This document shows, piece after piece, positions 46,225 through 56,642 of a DNA stretch of 64,000 bases. The stretch is from Paraburkholderia humisilvae. GTDB taxonomy: Bacteria; Pseudomonadota; Gammaproteobacteria; Burkholderiales; Burkholderiaceae. The stretch covers positions 62,001 through 126,000 of the forward strand of contig NZ_CADIKH010000001.1 of the NCBI RefSeq assembly GCF_902859855.1, read 5' to 3'. The position numbers and the translations under genes are program-made. Within the stretch, counting starts at the first letter, position 1, and each line of letters begins with the position of its first letter. The notes beneath the pieces were generated by a model. The model made no database searches and had not been told where the DNA came from. It saw only the letters and a list, made by a program, of their open reading frames with translations.

Positions 46225-47763
46225 CTAGCACCCGGGAGTCTCAACTTTCGCGATCAAGCTTGCTGCCCGTTCTGCAATAACCAATGTAGGTGCAAGGGTG
46301 TTGCCGGTCGTTATTCGTGGCATCACCGAACTGTCAGCAACTCGCAGATTCGAGATGCCATGAACACAAAGAGTTGGGTCCACAACGGAACATGCTTCAA
46401 TACCCATTGAGCACGTTCCAACCGGGTGCCAGTACGTACCCATCCTGTTCTTGACGAACTCGCGTAACGCCGCCTTTCCGGAAGGCGGCATACGTACTGC
46501 GCCTGAACGTTGATCCAGTAGCGCTGGTGATGCAGCGAGTTCGACGCACTTCTCGATGGCAGCACAAAGCGTGGCTAAATCACCTGGTTCGGAAAAATAT
46601 CCGGGGTCGATAAGAAGTGGCGCGTTCCGATCAGTCGATGTAAGCGCAAGTCGACCTCGACTTTGCGGCCGTACAAGCGCTGTATGTAGAGAGAAGCCTC
46701 TCTCCACTGGCACGTCTGGCAGTTCTGTTGCCCAGGCTGAGACGATCACTTCATGATCGGGAACATGTATCCCGTCGCTTGTGCGAGCGTAGAGATGCGC
46801 GCCTACACCTTCGGTAACGGTCGATGTTTCCGCGGCAAAAGCATTCACCAGGCAATGGTCATGGAGATTTTCGCCGACGCCGGGTAGGTCCGCGACTACG
46901 TTCAATCCGAGTCGCTCCAGTTCCGCTGCATTGCCAACCCCCGACCGCATCAACAAACGGGGAGAACCCATCACCCCGGCACTCAACACGACGTCATGAC
47001 GTGACCGAAGCTCCCGCAGTTTCCCGTCAACTTCACCGCGAACGCCAATGCAGCGTGTCCCTTTAAATATCAATGAATCGACGTTCGCATTGGTTAAAAC
47101 AGAGAGATTCTGACGACCGATCGCAGGAAGAAGGAAAGCCTGCACTACGCTAAAGCGCTGTCCATCCATGATGGAAAAGTCGTACGTTCCGCAACCTTCC
47201 TTGATTGGGCCGTTCACGTCGTCAGGCACAGCGTGACCCATCTCCTCGCACGCCCGAAGGAAAGCGGCCGCGAGCGGCACGCGGTTCGAGGTGGAGGTCA
47301 GGCGCATTGGCCCCGAGCTGCCGCGTCGTCCATTACAGGAACCATGCAGACGTGCTTCAAGACGTTGAAAGATTGGCTCGAGACTTCCGAAATCCCATCC
47401 GATGTTGCCCGCAGCCGCCCAGGCATCAAAATCAGCTGGATGCCCCCAAACCCAAACCGCGGCGTTGATACTGCTTGATCCGCCGAGTACCTTGCCGCGA
47501 TTCCAGTCGAACTTCCGTCCGTTAGCGTTTGGTTGTTCGACAGTACGATACTGCCAATCCACTGGGGTGCCAAAATTCGCAAACCAGAGTGTCGGATCGA
47601 CTATTGAAGGTCGATCCACGGCAGCGTCCCCGGCCTCGATAAGCAGGACACGGCACCGGCTATCTTCGGATAGTCTCGCGGCAATGAGAGCGCCAGCTGA
47701 TCCTCCACCTACGACAATATGGTCGTACGAGTCAGTCAAGACATCGGCTGTGGCGAGTGGCAA
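46225..47763 (-). CDS. GMC-family FAD-dependent oxidoreductase (choline dehydrogenase-like)
   Basis: A 512-residue flavoenzyme. The N-terminal FAD fold is YDHIVVGGGSAGALIAARLSED, followed by the GMC signature GKVLGGSSSINAAVWVWG and the second signature VVLSAGVMGSPRLLMRSGVG. The C-terminal catalytic region has GTYWHPVGTCSMG (histidine) and ITTGNTLAPTLVIAERAA (asparagine/histidine region). The TTG start at 47763 has an AGGGG ribosome site. It is divergent from the AraC regulator gene at 48130, which likely controls it. It probably oxidises an alcohol to an aldehyde. Confidence 0.92.
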   Translation of the reverse strand: MPLATADVLTDSYDHIVVGGGSAGALIAARLSEDSRCRVLLIEAGDAAVDRPSIVDPTLWFANFGTPVDWQYRTVEQPNANGRKFDWNRGKVLGGSSSINAAVWVWGHPADFDAWAAAGNIGWDFGSLEPIFQRLEARLHGSCNGRRGSSGPMRLTSTSNRVPLAAAFLRACEEMGHAVPDDVNGPIKEGCGTYDFSIMDGQRFSVVQAFLLPAIGRQNLSVLTNANVDSLIFKGTRCIGVRGEVDGKLRELRSRHDVVLSAGVMGSPRLLMRSGVGNAAELERLGLNVVADLPGVGENLHDHCLVNAFAAETSTVTEGVGAHLYARTSDGIHVPDHEVIVSAWATELPDVPVERGFSLHTALVRPQSRGRLALTSTDRNAPLLIDPGYFSEPGDLATLCAAIEKCVELAASPALLDQRSGAVRMPPSGKAALREFVKNRMGTYWHPVGTCSMGIEACSVVDPTLCVHGISNLRVADSSVMPRITTGNTLAPTLVIAERAASLIAKVETPGC

Positions 47764-48129
47764 AGCAGATACCCCTGCGTGGACACATTCAACGATAGCA
47801 TCGGTAATCAGCGGAACATGATGCGCTAACCATGGGTGACGATCTTATATCGTTGCATTTCGCATCAACTATCCTGAAACGTGCCTAATTCATGACCAGA
47901 ACGTATCTGCGATGCGGTATTTCAGCCGATTTGCCGAACCTGTTCGAAACAGATCTCGCCGGAATAAGAACCATGATTCTCCGGAATATCTCTAGCACTC
48001 CAGATGTTCTCCGGAGTGGCAGACGTCGAAGTCGCGCGAGCTCGAACCTCTTGCACATTTTTCGGCTTGCCATGCGGCGCGCACAGAAAATTTCCCGGTT
48101 TTGTATAGATCAACGTTTGGAGATGTCCC
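47764..48129. promoter_or_regulatory. Divergent promoter region, GMC oxidoreductase / AraC regulator
   Basis: These 366 bases between the two divergent genes contain both promoters. No direct-repeat AraC site could be assigned by eye. Confidence 0.45.
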
Positions 48130-49059
48130 GTGACGCTCGCCATCGTCGAATATCCGGCGAATTCTTCGTCAACGCAGCAGGAAACATGGAGGTACGAATT
48201 CGAAAAACAGTGTGGCATGACAGCGGATCTTGGGGAAAATTCCAGCTCCTGGACCAAAACGTGGTACGCCGGTCAGGTCGGCGTGCTGGATGCCCGTGTG
48301 ACGGATCAGACATGGGCCTCCCTATTGCAGGGCAAATCGGCGGTCAGCGAAGATTACGTGTTCGTGAAGGTCATTGCGCGTGGTTCGGTACTCATCTCAC
48401 AGCATGGTGAGGAAAGAATGTTCCCTGTGGGCAGCGTGCTGACCGTCGACGGGGCGTGGCCGTTTCGGGACCTCTTTTTCGGTTCAACTCGTCTCATAGC
48501 TTTAAAAGTGCCGAAACAGGCACTCAAGGCACGCGGGTATGCCTACGGCTCGCGTCGAATCACGGCTCCTGAACTGTCGTCTCCGGACGTTACGCTTCTT
48601 AGAGACCTGGTGATCTGCTTCGCCGCTCAGATGGAACTGCCCAGCCCGCCATTTCGGGAGAAAGTGGGTGAACAAACATTAGACATGATGGAAACGTTGC
48701 TGGGTGACTCAACCGGATCGGTAGTGTCCGGACGATCCGACATGATTATTCTTCGCGCGAAAACGATGATCGCGAGACGCCTTGGCGATTCCCGATTGAA
48801 CCTCGGCCAGATCGCTGCGGAACTTCGCATATCGGCAAATTATCTGGCGAAACTCTTTCGAATGGAGGGGAAGACTGTTATGCGATACGTTCTGGAGAAA
48901 CGCCTTGAGAGGGCTCATAGCCTCGTCAAGCAGTTCGGTCAGCACCGCATGCAAATACAGGAGATCGCTTTCATATGCGGTTTTGAATCGCCCTCTCACT
49001 TTAGCCGTATGTTTAAGCAGCACTTTGGTGTCTCCCCTCGAGACGCGGTCGGCGCATGA
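48130..49059 (+). CDS. AraC-family transcriptional regulator
   Basis: A 309-residue regulator of the same subfamily as those at 32-991 and 17754-18746. The N-terminal domain carries VLISQHGEERMFPVGSVLTV. The C-terminal double HTH reads LGQIAAELRISANYLAKLF, then IQEIAFICGFESPSHFSRMF and HFGVSPRDAV. The GTG at 48130 has a GGAG ribosome site with 7-base spacing. It is divergent from the GMC oxidoreductase gene, the probable target. The inducer is unknown. Confidence 0.92.
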   Translation: MTLAIVEYPANSSSTQQETWRYEFEKQCGMTADLGENSSSWTKTWYAGQVGVLDARVTDQTWASLLQGKSAVSEDYVFVKVIARGSVLISQHGEERMFPVGSVLTVDGAWPFRDLFFGSTRLIALKVPKQALKARGYAYGSRRITAPELSSPDVTLLRDLVICFAAQMELPSPPFREKVGEQTLDMMETLLGDSTGSVVSGRSDMIILRAKTMIARRLGDSRLNLGQIAAELRISANYLAKLFRMEGKTVMRYVLEKRLERAHSLVKQFGQHRMQIQEIAFICGFESPSHFSRMFKQHFGVSPRDAVGA

Positions 49060-49093
49060 CTGTGTACGGGAATCTTTGACCGCGCCTGCCTTC

Positions 49094-50137
<1,044 letters not shown>

Positions 50138-50176
50138 TCAAAATCCCGTTTCGCCCGATTCCGGGCGCTTGAGTCC

Positions 50177-50617
50177 TTACGTGGCAGGGCCGTCCGTCAA
50201 CCGGTCTTCACATCGGACGCGTGACGAACACGGCGCGACGGACACGATCCGGTACTTCGCTGCAAGCGCCGGATAGCCGCTGCGGGCAATATAGTGCGGA
50301 CCGGACAATTCTGTCGCGACGCGATAGCCGCGGCCAGCAGCGGAGAACAATTCGATGATCGGGCTGTAGCCGAACGAGGTGATGAAGACTGTGGCTGGGG
50401 TCGCCGATGCGAGAAACAGGGCGAGTGGCGTGTGCTGTTTGAATGCGAGAAACACCTCTTCGGGACCATGGCAGGCTGAGGGCAGTCCATCGGCGCCGAG
50501 ACCGATCAACGCGAATAACGGAGTAGTCGCGATGGCCTTGGGCAGCCATTGACATCGTGATCGGAGCAGGCTGCAGGATACGTCCTGCCGGATATATTCG
50601 TTATAAAATTTCGACAA
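50177..50617 (-). CDS. Hypothetical protein, doubtful
   Basis: An open frame of 146 codons with a TTG start (50617) and no clear ribosome site. The centre has a plausible globular stretch (AFKQHTPLALFLASATPATV, then ELFSAAGRGYRVATELSGPH). No family was recognised, and composition is only weakly protein-like. It could be a small lineage-specific gene upstream of mreB or a chance frame. Confidence 0.3.
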   Translation of the reverse strand: MSKFYNEYIRQDVSCSLLRSRCQWLPKAIATTPLFALIGLGADGLPSACHGPEEVFLAFKQHTPLALFLASATPATVFITSFGYSPIIELFSAAGRGYRVATELSGPHYIARSGYPALAAKYRIVSVAPCSSRVRCEDRLTDGPAT

Positions 50618-50752
50618 ATAGAATTAAAAAATCGTATCCGCGCCCGTTTTAAAAACTGCCCCCTGTCGGAAGACGCGCGCGACGAACGGAGCAACGCCAA
50701 AGCTGCTCATCGACCTTGTCGGGACAGCTTGGCGCGCCCTGCCTGTCAGGCG

Positions 50753-51778
50753 TTAGCGCCCAAGCGTGCGTTCGAAGAACGCCACAATATCTCGATTCAT
50801 TTCGGCGTGAAATTCGGCGCGATCGAAGCCCGGCCGTGACGTACAGATCTCCGGGACATCGCGTGCGAATGCCGCGCTGCACGCGGGGAGAAAGTCGTAA
50901 TGATCAGCATTTTCCGCGACGTGGAAGTCCGGCGCGTTGGGCAACGCGGCGCGCACCGCATCCGCGTAGTCAGGAGCGGGTAGCACGTGGTCGAACTGCG
51001 CGCTCCAAAGCTGAACGGGAATGCGAACATCGGCTAGTCCACGCGGGCCGAACGCGAAACCGATCGCTGGAGCCGCGACGACGGCGGCACGAATACGCCG
51101 GTCGTGTACCCACACCGATGGCGGTAGCGTCGTGACGCGACCCACAAGCCCTGGCGCGTTGCGTACGATCACACAGGTTTCGGCTGCCGGGTGGTCAACG
51201 CAGTACGGTCCAATTCGATTTAGATCCGGCATGCCGCCGGCGGCAACGAGTGCGGTAAAGCCGCCAGCGGAGAAGCCGAACACGCCGACCCGGCTTGCAT
51301 CGATCGACGCGCGCTGCGGCCAGCGGGTGAGCATGTAATCCGTGAGTCGTTTGAGCTGCGCGGGACGACGCCAGATCTGCACGGCACGGCTGTGATCATC
51401 GAAGCTGTCGCCGCGGTGCGTCACAGCAGCGACCACGAAGCCGGCCCGTGCGAGCGTAATCGCGGTGTCATAGTGACCGCCGTACCACCCGCCTGAGCCA
51501 TGCGATATGACGACGAGCGGCAGGTTTTGTCCCGCGACGGGCGCATTCAATGCGACTGCTTGCGTCGCCCTGCCAATCAGATGCGGCGAGGCCTGTGCAT
51601 CAGTCGGATACCAAACGCCGCCGCTCAGCGGTTGCTCGTCGGCATCGGGAATCGAGACTGCCTGAAAGCCGACTTCGGCGGCGCACGCTATCGGTAACGT
51701 TGTTAGCAAGAACGCCACAAGGAGGAGCGTGACGAGGCGCACGGTTGGGCTCCACGTGGGAAATGGCTTAAGGTGCAT
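50753..51778 (-). CDS. Secreted alpha/beta hydrolase, PAF-acetylhydrolase/dienelactone-hydrolase-like
   Basis: A 341-residue protein with an N-terminal signal peptide (PTVRLVTLLLVAFLLTTLPIAC; the cysteine could also be a lipobox). The fold shows LPLVVISHGSGGWYGGHYDT (oxyanion region), the nucleophile elbow VGVFGFSAGGFTALVAAGG, VPVQLWSAQFD-like acid region (RIPVQLWSAQFDHVLPAPDY) and the histidine in AENADHYDFL. This layout is typical of the family of predicted dienelactone hydrolases related to platelet-activating-factor acetylhydrolase. The ATG at 51778 is chosen because the 157 codons upstream are low complexity. The substrate is unknown. Confidence 0.85.
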   Translation of the reverse strand: MHLKPFPTWSPTVRLVTLLLVAFLLTTLPIACAAEVGFQAVSIPDADEQPLSGGVWYPTDAQASPHLIGRATQAVALNAPVAGQNLPLVVISHGSGGWYGGHYDTAITLARAGFVVAAVTHRGDSFDDHSRAVQIWRRPAQLKRLTDYMLTRWPQRASIDASRVGVFGFSAGGFTALVAAGGMPDLNRIGPYCVDHPAAETCVIVRNAPGLVGRVTTLPPSVWVHDRRIRAAVVAAPAIGFAFGPRGLADVRIPVQLWSAQFDHVLPAPDYADAVRAALPNAPDFHVAENADHYDFLPACSAAFARDVPEICTSRPGFDRAEFHAEMNRDIVAFFERTLGR

Positions 51779-51990
51779 TAAGACGCGAGGGACTGTCAAC
51801 GTGGCGCAGCGCTTCACGGCTGTCTGGGCGGACCACTTAGATAATCTGAGCGAGAAGTTCGCTGTTTGGTTCGGTGCGAAGTAGTCATGGAGCGAAGAGT
51901 GAGACGAGCGCCGCAGAACGGTCTGCGGTGCCCGTTTTTCCGTCTTCAGCGTCGCACGACATCTCGTGATGTAGCCGTGCGAATGCGGGG

Positions 51991-52509
51991 TCAGACAAGA
52001 AGACACCACAAAGCCAGAAAAGGGGAGGCACCCGAGCGCATCGCGTGCATGACGTTCGGCGTGTTGAAGATACCGCCGCCCAGCCCCGGGGCCACCCATT
52101 CGCCATCGCCTTGCCGGAATTCGCCAGGACTCAGCAGTGGATACGCTTCTTCGGGTAAATGGCTGTGATCCGGATACCGCGTTTGGGGCAGCATGATCGT
52201 GAGCCCCAACTGAACGTCGCTTCGACTTTCGGCACCGCCGGGGCCGCAAATGATGCCATTTGCGTGTTGTTCGACATACCCTGGGCTACCGTTGGGTCCA
52301 GACTTCCGTCGGCGCCACCTGAGCATTGGCTCAACCGCTTTGAGCGCGGCGGCTATATCGCGGAATTGCGGTTCTTTAGCGAGAGCGGAGATCGTTGCTT
52401 CGAGCGACTCGCACGCCGGATAGCGTGTGCCCGCCCTCTGTCCGTCGTCAGATGGCGTATCCAATCTCACGAATACCTTCTCAGCTAGCTCACGCCCTTC
52501 GAGCGGCAA
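51991..52509 (-). CDS. DMSP-lyase-like cupin protein, possibly 5-prime truncated
   Basis: A 172-residue cupin-fold protein. The metal-site motif TRYPDHSHLPEEAYPLLSPG matches the H-x-H-x(3-4)-E-x-Y pattern of cupin dimethylsulfoniopropionate lyases (DddQ/DddW/DddK). It continues with GEWVAPGLGGGIFNTPNVMH, which holds the last histidine, and ends FLALWCLLV. No ATG is available: the frame opens after a stop at 52528-52530 and the only early start is TTG at 52509. The gene may have lost its 5-prime end or use TTG. DMSP cleavage to dimethylsulfide and acrylate is the family activity, but many relatives are uncharacterised. Confidence 0.72.
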   Translation of the reverse strand: MPLEGRELAEKVFVRLDTPSDDGQRAGTRYPACESLEATISALAKEPQFRDIAAALKAVEPMLRWRRRKSGPNGSPGYVEQHANGIICGPGGAESRSDVQLGLTIMLPQTRYPDHSHLPEEAYPLLSPGEFRQGDGEWVAPGLGGGIFNTPNVMHAMRSGASPFLALWCLLV

Positions 52510-52643
52510 GCGCTCCGATGCGACGTGTTATCGCGTGACACGAATGAAATCGTTAGTAAATTGGGGCGGGCAGTCATCAATTCCTCTTTCGCGCTACGAT
52601 CGATGCACGGGATTTCCTGGACGGGCGCTGCGCTTTTCCGAAC

Positions 52644-53225
52644 TTAGATCTTCAGCGGCGTGACCTTTGTTCCGGCTAGCGAAACGTCCGCCATCAGGCC
52701 AGCGTTGGTCATGACGATAACCTCCACAGGCGCTGTGGCTGTAGTCGTGTCAATCGTTCCGTTCGCACCGACCTTCACGAGCGCGACAGAGGCATCGCCT
52801 GCAACCGTCCAGCCGCTCGAACCGCGGAACCGGGCGAGCGCATCGGAAGTCATGAAAAGAAAGATGATCGTCTTCGATTGCGCGCCTGCCGTGAAGCCAA
52901 CCGAGCCCGATGTCGTGCTGTAGTACCCAACCGTGCTACCGCGTACTTGCAATGAGCCATCGCCGTGCTGTGCACCTACGATGAAGCCAGCCTGGAGCAC
53001 GTTCGGAAACACCAGAACGCCTTGTGCCTTTGACACAAGTTCCCGCGACCCTTTGACCGAGGTATAGAGACGCGACATCGCGCCGTCAACGCTTGCGTCA
53101 ATGGACTGACGCCTGGCCATATCAGTCGCTGCGCTTTCGCCACTGCCGGAAGTCGTCGTGCATCCGGCATATGCGGCCGAGATAGCCGCGACAATCGTGC
53201 TGATCATGAAATCGCGCCGCCGCAT
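52644..53225 (-). CDS. SYLF-domain (Ysc84-like) lipid-binding protein
   Basis: A 193-residue exported protein. It starts MRRRDFMISTIVAAISAAYA with a twin-arginine-like motif followed by a lipobox (YAGC), so it is probably an outer- or periplasmic-facing lipoprotein. The rest is the SYLF domain: SKAQGVLVFPNVLQAGFIVG, then STVGYYSTTSGSVGFTAGAQ and IIFLFMTSDALARFRGSSGW. The domain binds phosphoinositides in eukaryotes; the bacterial role is unclear. The ATG at 53225 has a strong GGAGGATG ribosome site. Confidence 0.9.
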   Translation of the reverse strand: MRRRDFMISTIVAAISAAYAGCTTTSGSGESAATDMARRQSIDASVDGAMSRLYTSVKGSRELVSKAQGVLVFPNVLQAGFIVGAQHGDGSLQVRGSTVGYYSTTSGSVGFTAGAQSKTIIFLFMTSDALARFRGSSGWTVAGDASVALVKVGANGTIDTTTATAPVEVIVMTNAGLMADVSLAGTKVTPLKI

Positions 53226-54313
53226 GTCATCCTCCATCTGGTTGACGGGTTCTGATAGACTCAGAAACAGTTGCCATAGGGCATTCTTTCGATTAGCGAA
53301 CTATTTCTGGCTCTCCGCAAATGGCTATACTTTAAAAAGCGCTTCAGTGGAGATTGCATGCGATCGCTATTGAGAGTCCGTCTCATTGTGGGAAGCATTC
53401 GAACGGAATATGCCGACTGGGCAATTGGCATTGAATACAGCGGCATGCTAGCTGCGATGAAGCCATATCCCGGCATCCTCGTATCCGTCTCAGAGCGGTC
53501 ACAGAAATCACGCTGTCCATAGCGTTTCGAGCTTTCAATTCATTATCTGGCGGCATCTCCTTTCGCGATAGAAGGGTTTGCCCGTCGCTTCGTTAATTGT
53601 CGTTGCCTGGTGTTGACTGGCTTCGTTTGCACAAAGAGTCCGGGGGTGGGTGAGGAAGTGAAGCACGTCGCAGCGCGGCCCATGGTAACAAGGTAAAGCA
53701 ACTTGAAAGCCGTCGAACTGCATGATGAAGGCATATGCTAAGTATCGCTTAAGCATCACAATGGCAGCCTATACTCCCAGGATCGCCCAGCAGGTCCTAT
53801 CAACGAGACCATGCCGAACCATGTGGCCAGGAATTGCTAGTTCGCGGGTTATACGTGCATACCTGCCAATTGTGGCAGTGGGATGCGTGACACTTCAATT
53901 GCCTGTACTGGCCTCGATTTTCGTTTTCAGGGTTTCAGAAAGTACGTTCGAGACATCTTCATTCCGCGGCCTCGCTCTGGTCTACGTCGCCTGCTTCGTT
54001 TTCGTTATCAGGCTGGTCATGTGGCTTGCGCATCGTCGAACCAGGGCCGAACGGAAGGTCTGCGCGCGCTACGATGCCCGGACCGAAGTGTGTCATCGCG
54101 CAAAAGCACCGCGCAACACACACGACCATCGAAAGCGCATAGATAACGAGCAGACGGGTTAAGGTTCTCTTCAGCGAGAGTGAGTGCATTTCGCATCACC
54201 TAACCAGAAAGATGCGCGAAGCGGGCTTGCCAGTTCACGATTCACCTACGATTTTTTGAAGACGGACGACCTCCACGGTTTTGTGACTTCCAGACAGGAG
54301 TACAGAACGGACC
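53226..54313. other. Gene-poor region before the radical SAM gene
   Basis: About 1.1 kb with no confident gene apart from the doubtful ORF at 53722-54162. An imperfect palindrome ATGCTAAG...CTTAAGCAT occurs near 53737-53758. The radical SAM promoter should lie at the end. Confidence 0.4.
53722..54162 (+). CDS. Hypothetical small membrane protein, doubtful
   Basis: An open frame of 146 codons with two predicted membrane helices (LPIVAVGCVTLQLPVLASIF and LALVYVACFVFVIRLVMWLA) and a strongly basic C-terminal tail. The helices make it more plausible than a random frame. No ribosome site is obvious and no family was recognised. The C terminus from residue ~115 on looks non-conserved. Confidence 0.35.
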   Translation: MMKAYAKYRLSITMAAYTPRIAQQVLSTRPCRTMWPGIASSRVIRAYLPIVAVGCVTLQLPVLASIFVFRVSESTFETSSFRGLALVYVACFVFVIRLVMWLAHRRTRAERKVCARYDARTEVCHRAKAPRNTHDHRKRIDNEQTG

Positions 54314-56107
54314 ATGGGCACGAACCACTCTATTTCGGACAGTTTGCAATTCTCTCTCGTCCTCATCAAGCCAACCCATTACGACGACGACGGCTACCCG
54401 ATCCAGTGGCTCCGCTCGGTCATGCCTTCCAATACACTCGCCTGTATGTATGCGCTCGCTGATGACGCGCGAAAGCGAAAGCTGCTGGGCCCTGGCGTCC
54501 AATTTGAGATCGAAACATGCGACGAAACCAACCAGCGAGTGTGGCCAGAGCGCATCATTCGTGACCTGAAGGCAAAGGGCGGGAGATCGATGATTAGTCT
54601 GGTCGGTGTGCAGTCGAACCAGTACCCGCGCGCACTCGACCTCGCCCGCCAGTTCCGTGCCGCAGGCTTGCCGGTTGCGATCGGTGGCTTCCACGTTTCT
54701 GGCTGCATCTCCATGCTGCCCGAGATGCCCGCTGAACTTAAGGAAGCACAAGCAATGGGTGTGGCGCTCTTCGCTGGAGAGGCCGAGGAACAGCGTCTTG
54801 ATGAAATCCTTCTCGACGCGTGGAATGGTGCAATGAAGCCCTTGTATAACTTCATGGACCGGTTACCCTCGCTCGAAGGTGCTCCTCAGCCCTACTTGCC
54901 GCGCAAGCATATCGAACGCACGGCAGGTACCTATACCTCGGTTGACCTCGGTCGTGGTTGCCCGTATCAGTGCTCGTTTTGTACCATCATCAACGTGCAG
55001 GGGCACAAGAGTCGCTTTCGCACCCCCGACGATCTCGAGAAGATCATCCGCGAGAACGCAACGCAGGGCATCGACCGGTTCTTCGTCACGGATGATAACT
55101 TCGCACGCAACCACGACTGGGAGATCCTTCTCGACCGCGTCATCGAACTTCGGGAAAAGGAAGGTATTCACTGCGGCTTCACGATCCAGGTCGACACGCT
55201 CTGTCACAAGATTCCAGACTTCATCGAGAAGGCAACGCGCGCGGGTGTGCGTCGCGTGTTCATCGGGCTTGAGAATATCAATCCCGAGAATCTGATCGCG
55301 GCCAAGAAGCGGCAGAACAAGATCACCGAATACCGCGCCATGCTGCAGAAGTGGCGCGCCCACGGCGCGATTACCTACGCCGGCTATATCATTGGATTCC
55401 CGGCGGACACGAAAGAATCGATCCAGCGCGACATCGAGATCATCAAGCGTGAATTGCCAATCGACATTCTCGAATTCTTCATGCTCACCCCGCTTCCAGG
55501 CTCCGAGGATCATCAAACGATGGTAAGGATTGGTGAATGGATGGACCCGGACATCAACAAATACGACACCAACCACCGGGTCACGCACCACCCGAAAATG
55601 TCGGACGCTGAATGGGAAGAAGCGTATCGGTACGCCTGGAGCGCGTTCTACTCGTACGAGCATATCCGCACGATCGTCAAGCGGGCAGCGCAGATTCCGA
55701 ACGGCCGACCGAAGACGATCATGCGCACAATCGCCTGGTTCAGACTGATGATCGAACACGAGGGTGTGCATCCGCTCGAAGGGGGAGCCCTGCGGATGAA
55801 ACACCGCCGTGACCGCCGTTGGGGGCTACCGGTCGAATCGCCACTTCGCTTCTATCCGCGCTACTGGAGTGAGACCGCTGTCAAGGCGACAAAATATCTG
55901 CGCTTCTACCTCAAGACAGAGGCTATCCTCAGGGAAGTCATGAAGGCACCGGACCGTTACGCCTACACGGATATCGCCATCACGCCGCTGCAGGAAGAGG
56001 AGTTCGAGCAGCTTGGACTCTTTCATGCCACGAGCGGCGGCGAGGCAGCACTGGCTGTCCACCACCGGCGTATTGCCATCCGGTCATCGGGCCCGTCTGC
56101 AGCATGA
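54314..56107 (+). CDS. Radical SAM enzyme with N-terminal B12-binding-like domain
   Basis: A 597-residue protein. Residues ~10-165 resemble a cobalamin-binding Rossmann domain (ISLVGVQSNQYPRALDLARQ, FRAAGLPVAIGGFHVSG). Residues ~200-420 form the radical SAM barrel with the iron-sulfur ligands in DLGRGCPYQCSFCTIINVQG (C-x3-C-x2-C), then RFFVTDDNFARNHDWEILLD, RVFIGLENINPENLIAAKK and YIIGFPADTKESI. A long helical C-terminal domain follows (about 420-597), rich in tryptophan and aromatic residues. B12-dependent radical SAM enzymes methylate or rearrange unactivated carbons in lipids and natural products. No biosynthetic partner gene is adjacent. Confidence 0.9.
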   Translation: MGTNHSISDSLQFSLVLIKPTHYDDDGYPIQWLRSVMPSNTLACMYALADDARKRKLLGPGVQFEIETCDETNQRVWPERIIRDLKAKGGRSMISLVGVQSNQYPRALDLARQFRAAGLPVAIGGFHVSGCISMLPEMPAELKEAQAMGVALFAGEAEEQRLDEILLDAWNGAMKPLYNFMDRLPSLEGAPQPYLPRKHIERTAGTYTSVDLGRGCPYQCSFCTIINVQGHKSRFRTPDDLEKIIRENATQGIDRFFVTDDNFARNHDWEILLDRVIELREKEGIHCGFTIQVDTLCHKIPDFIEKATRAGVRRVFIGLENINPENLIAAKKRQNKITEYRAMLQKWRAHGAITYAGYIIGFPADTKESIQRDIEIIKRELPIDILEFFMLTPLPGSEDHQTMVRIGEWMDPDINKYDTNHRVTHHPKMSDAEWEEAYRYAWSAFYSYEHIRTIVKRAAQIPNGRPKTIMRTIAWFRLMIEHEGVHPLEGGALRMKHRRDRRWGLPVESPLRFYPRYWSETAVKATKYLRFYLKTEAILREVMKAPDRYAYTDIAITPLQEEEFEQLGLFHATSGGEAALAVHHRRIAIRSSGPSAA

Positions 56108-56353
56108 TATGAGCTGCCGTAGATTAACTCCGGAATTGAAGGGCAGCTTAGGGGCGCTTTATGCGGCTTGCGTGATTCGCCTTCCGGAGACTCTCGGGAC
56201 CTCGGTTGCGCGACGCTGTGCGGCCAGGTTCGGTCATCCAAACCAGTGAACACTATGTCCGATTTACGCTAGATATCGGACGTCTGTGCACAGTGGCACA
56301 AGGCTTTAAAGGTCGTTCGGCGTCAGCAACCAGAACGCGCAAAAATAATGTCT

Positions 56354-56605
56354 TTACTCGCGATGACTCCACCCAGGCGACCAGGCGCCCTTTGATTGCT
56401 CCACTACATGTTGGTATGGCGTATTACGGCGCTCGGTTGGGAGCGCTCCCCTTTGCGTCATATCCCCTGTCGTATGGGCATCGCTGACCAGAGTCGCGTC
56501 ATAGCCGCGCGCGAGTGCGCCGTGCATCGTAGATCGAATGTACATGTCCGTCTGCGCGCCGGTCACAATGAGTTTGCCAACGCCGAGCCTCGATAGTACC
56601 TGCCG
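56354..56605 (-). pseudogene. Fragment of an isochorismatase/cysteine-hydrolase gene
   Basis: On the minus strand a frame reads LSRLGVGKLIVTGAQTDMYI, then RSTMHGALARGYDATLVSDA and HTTGDM. This is the second half of an isochorismatase-family hydrolase, where the catalytic cysteine position (TGAQTDxCIRST in the family) is occupied here by tyrosine (MYIRST). The N-terminal half with the catalytic aspartate and lysine is missing and the upstream frame is broken. It is a degenerate remnant. Confidence 0.7.
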
Positions 56606-56642
56606 TGATATTCATACGTGCGCATCATGGCCTGCTCCCGTC

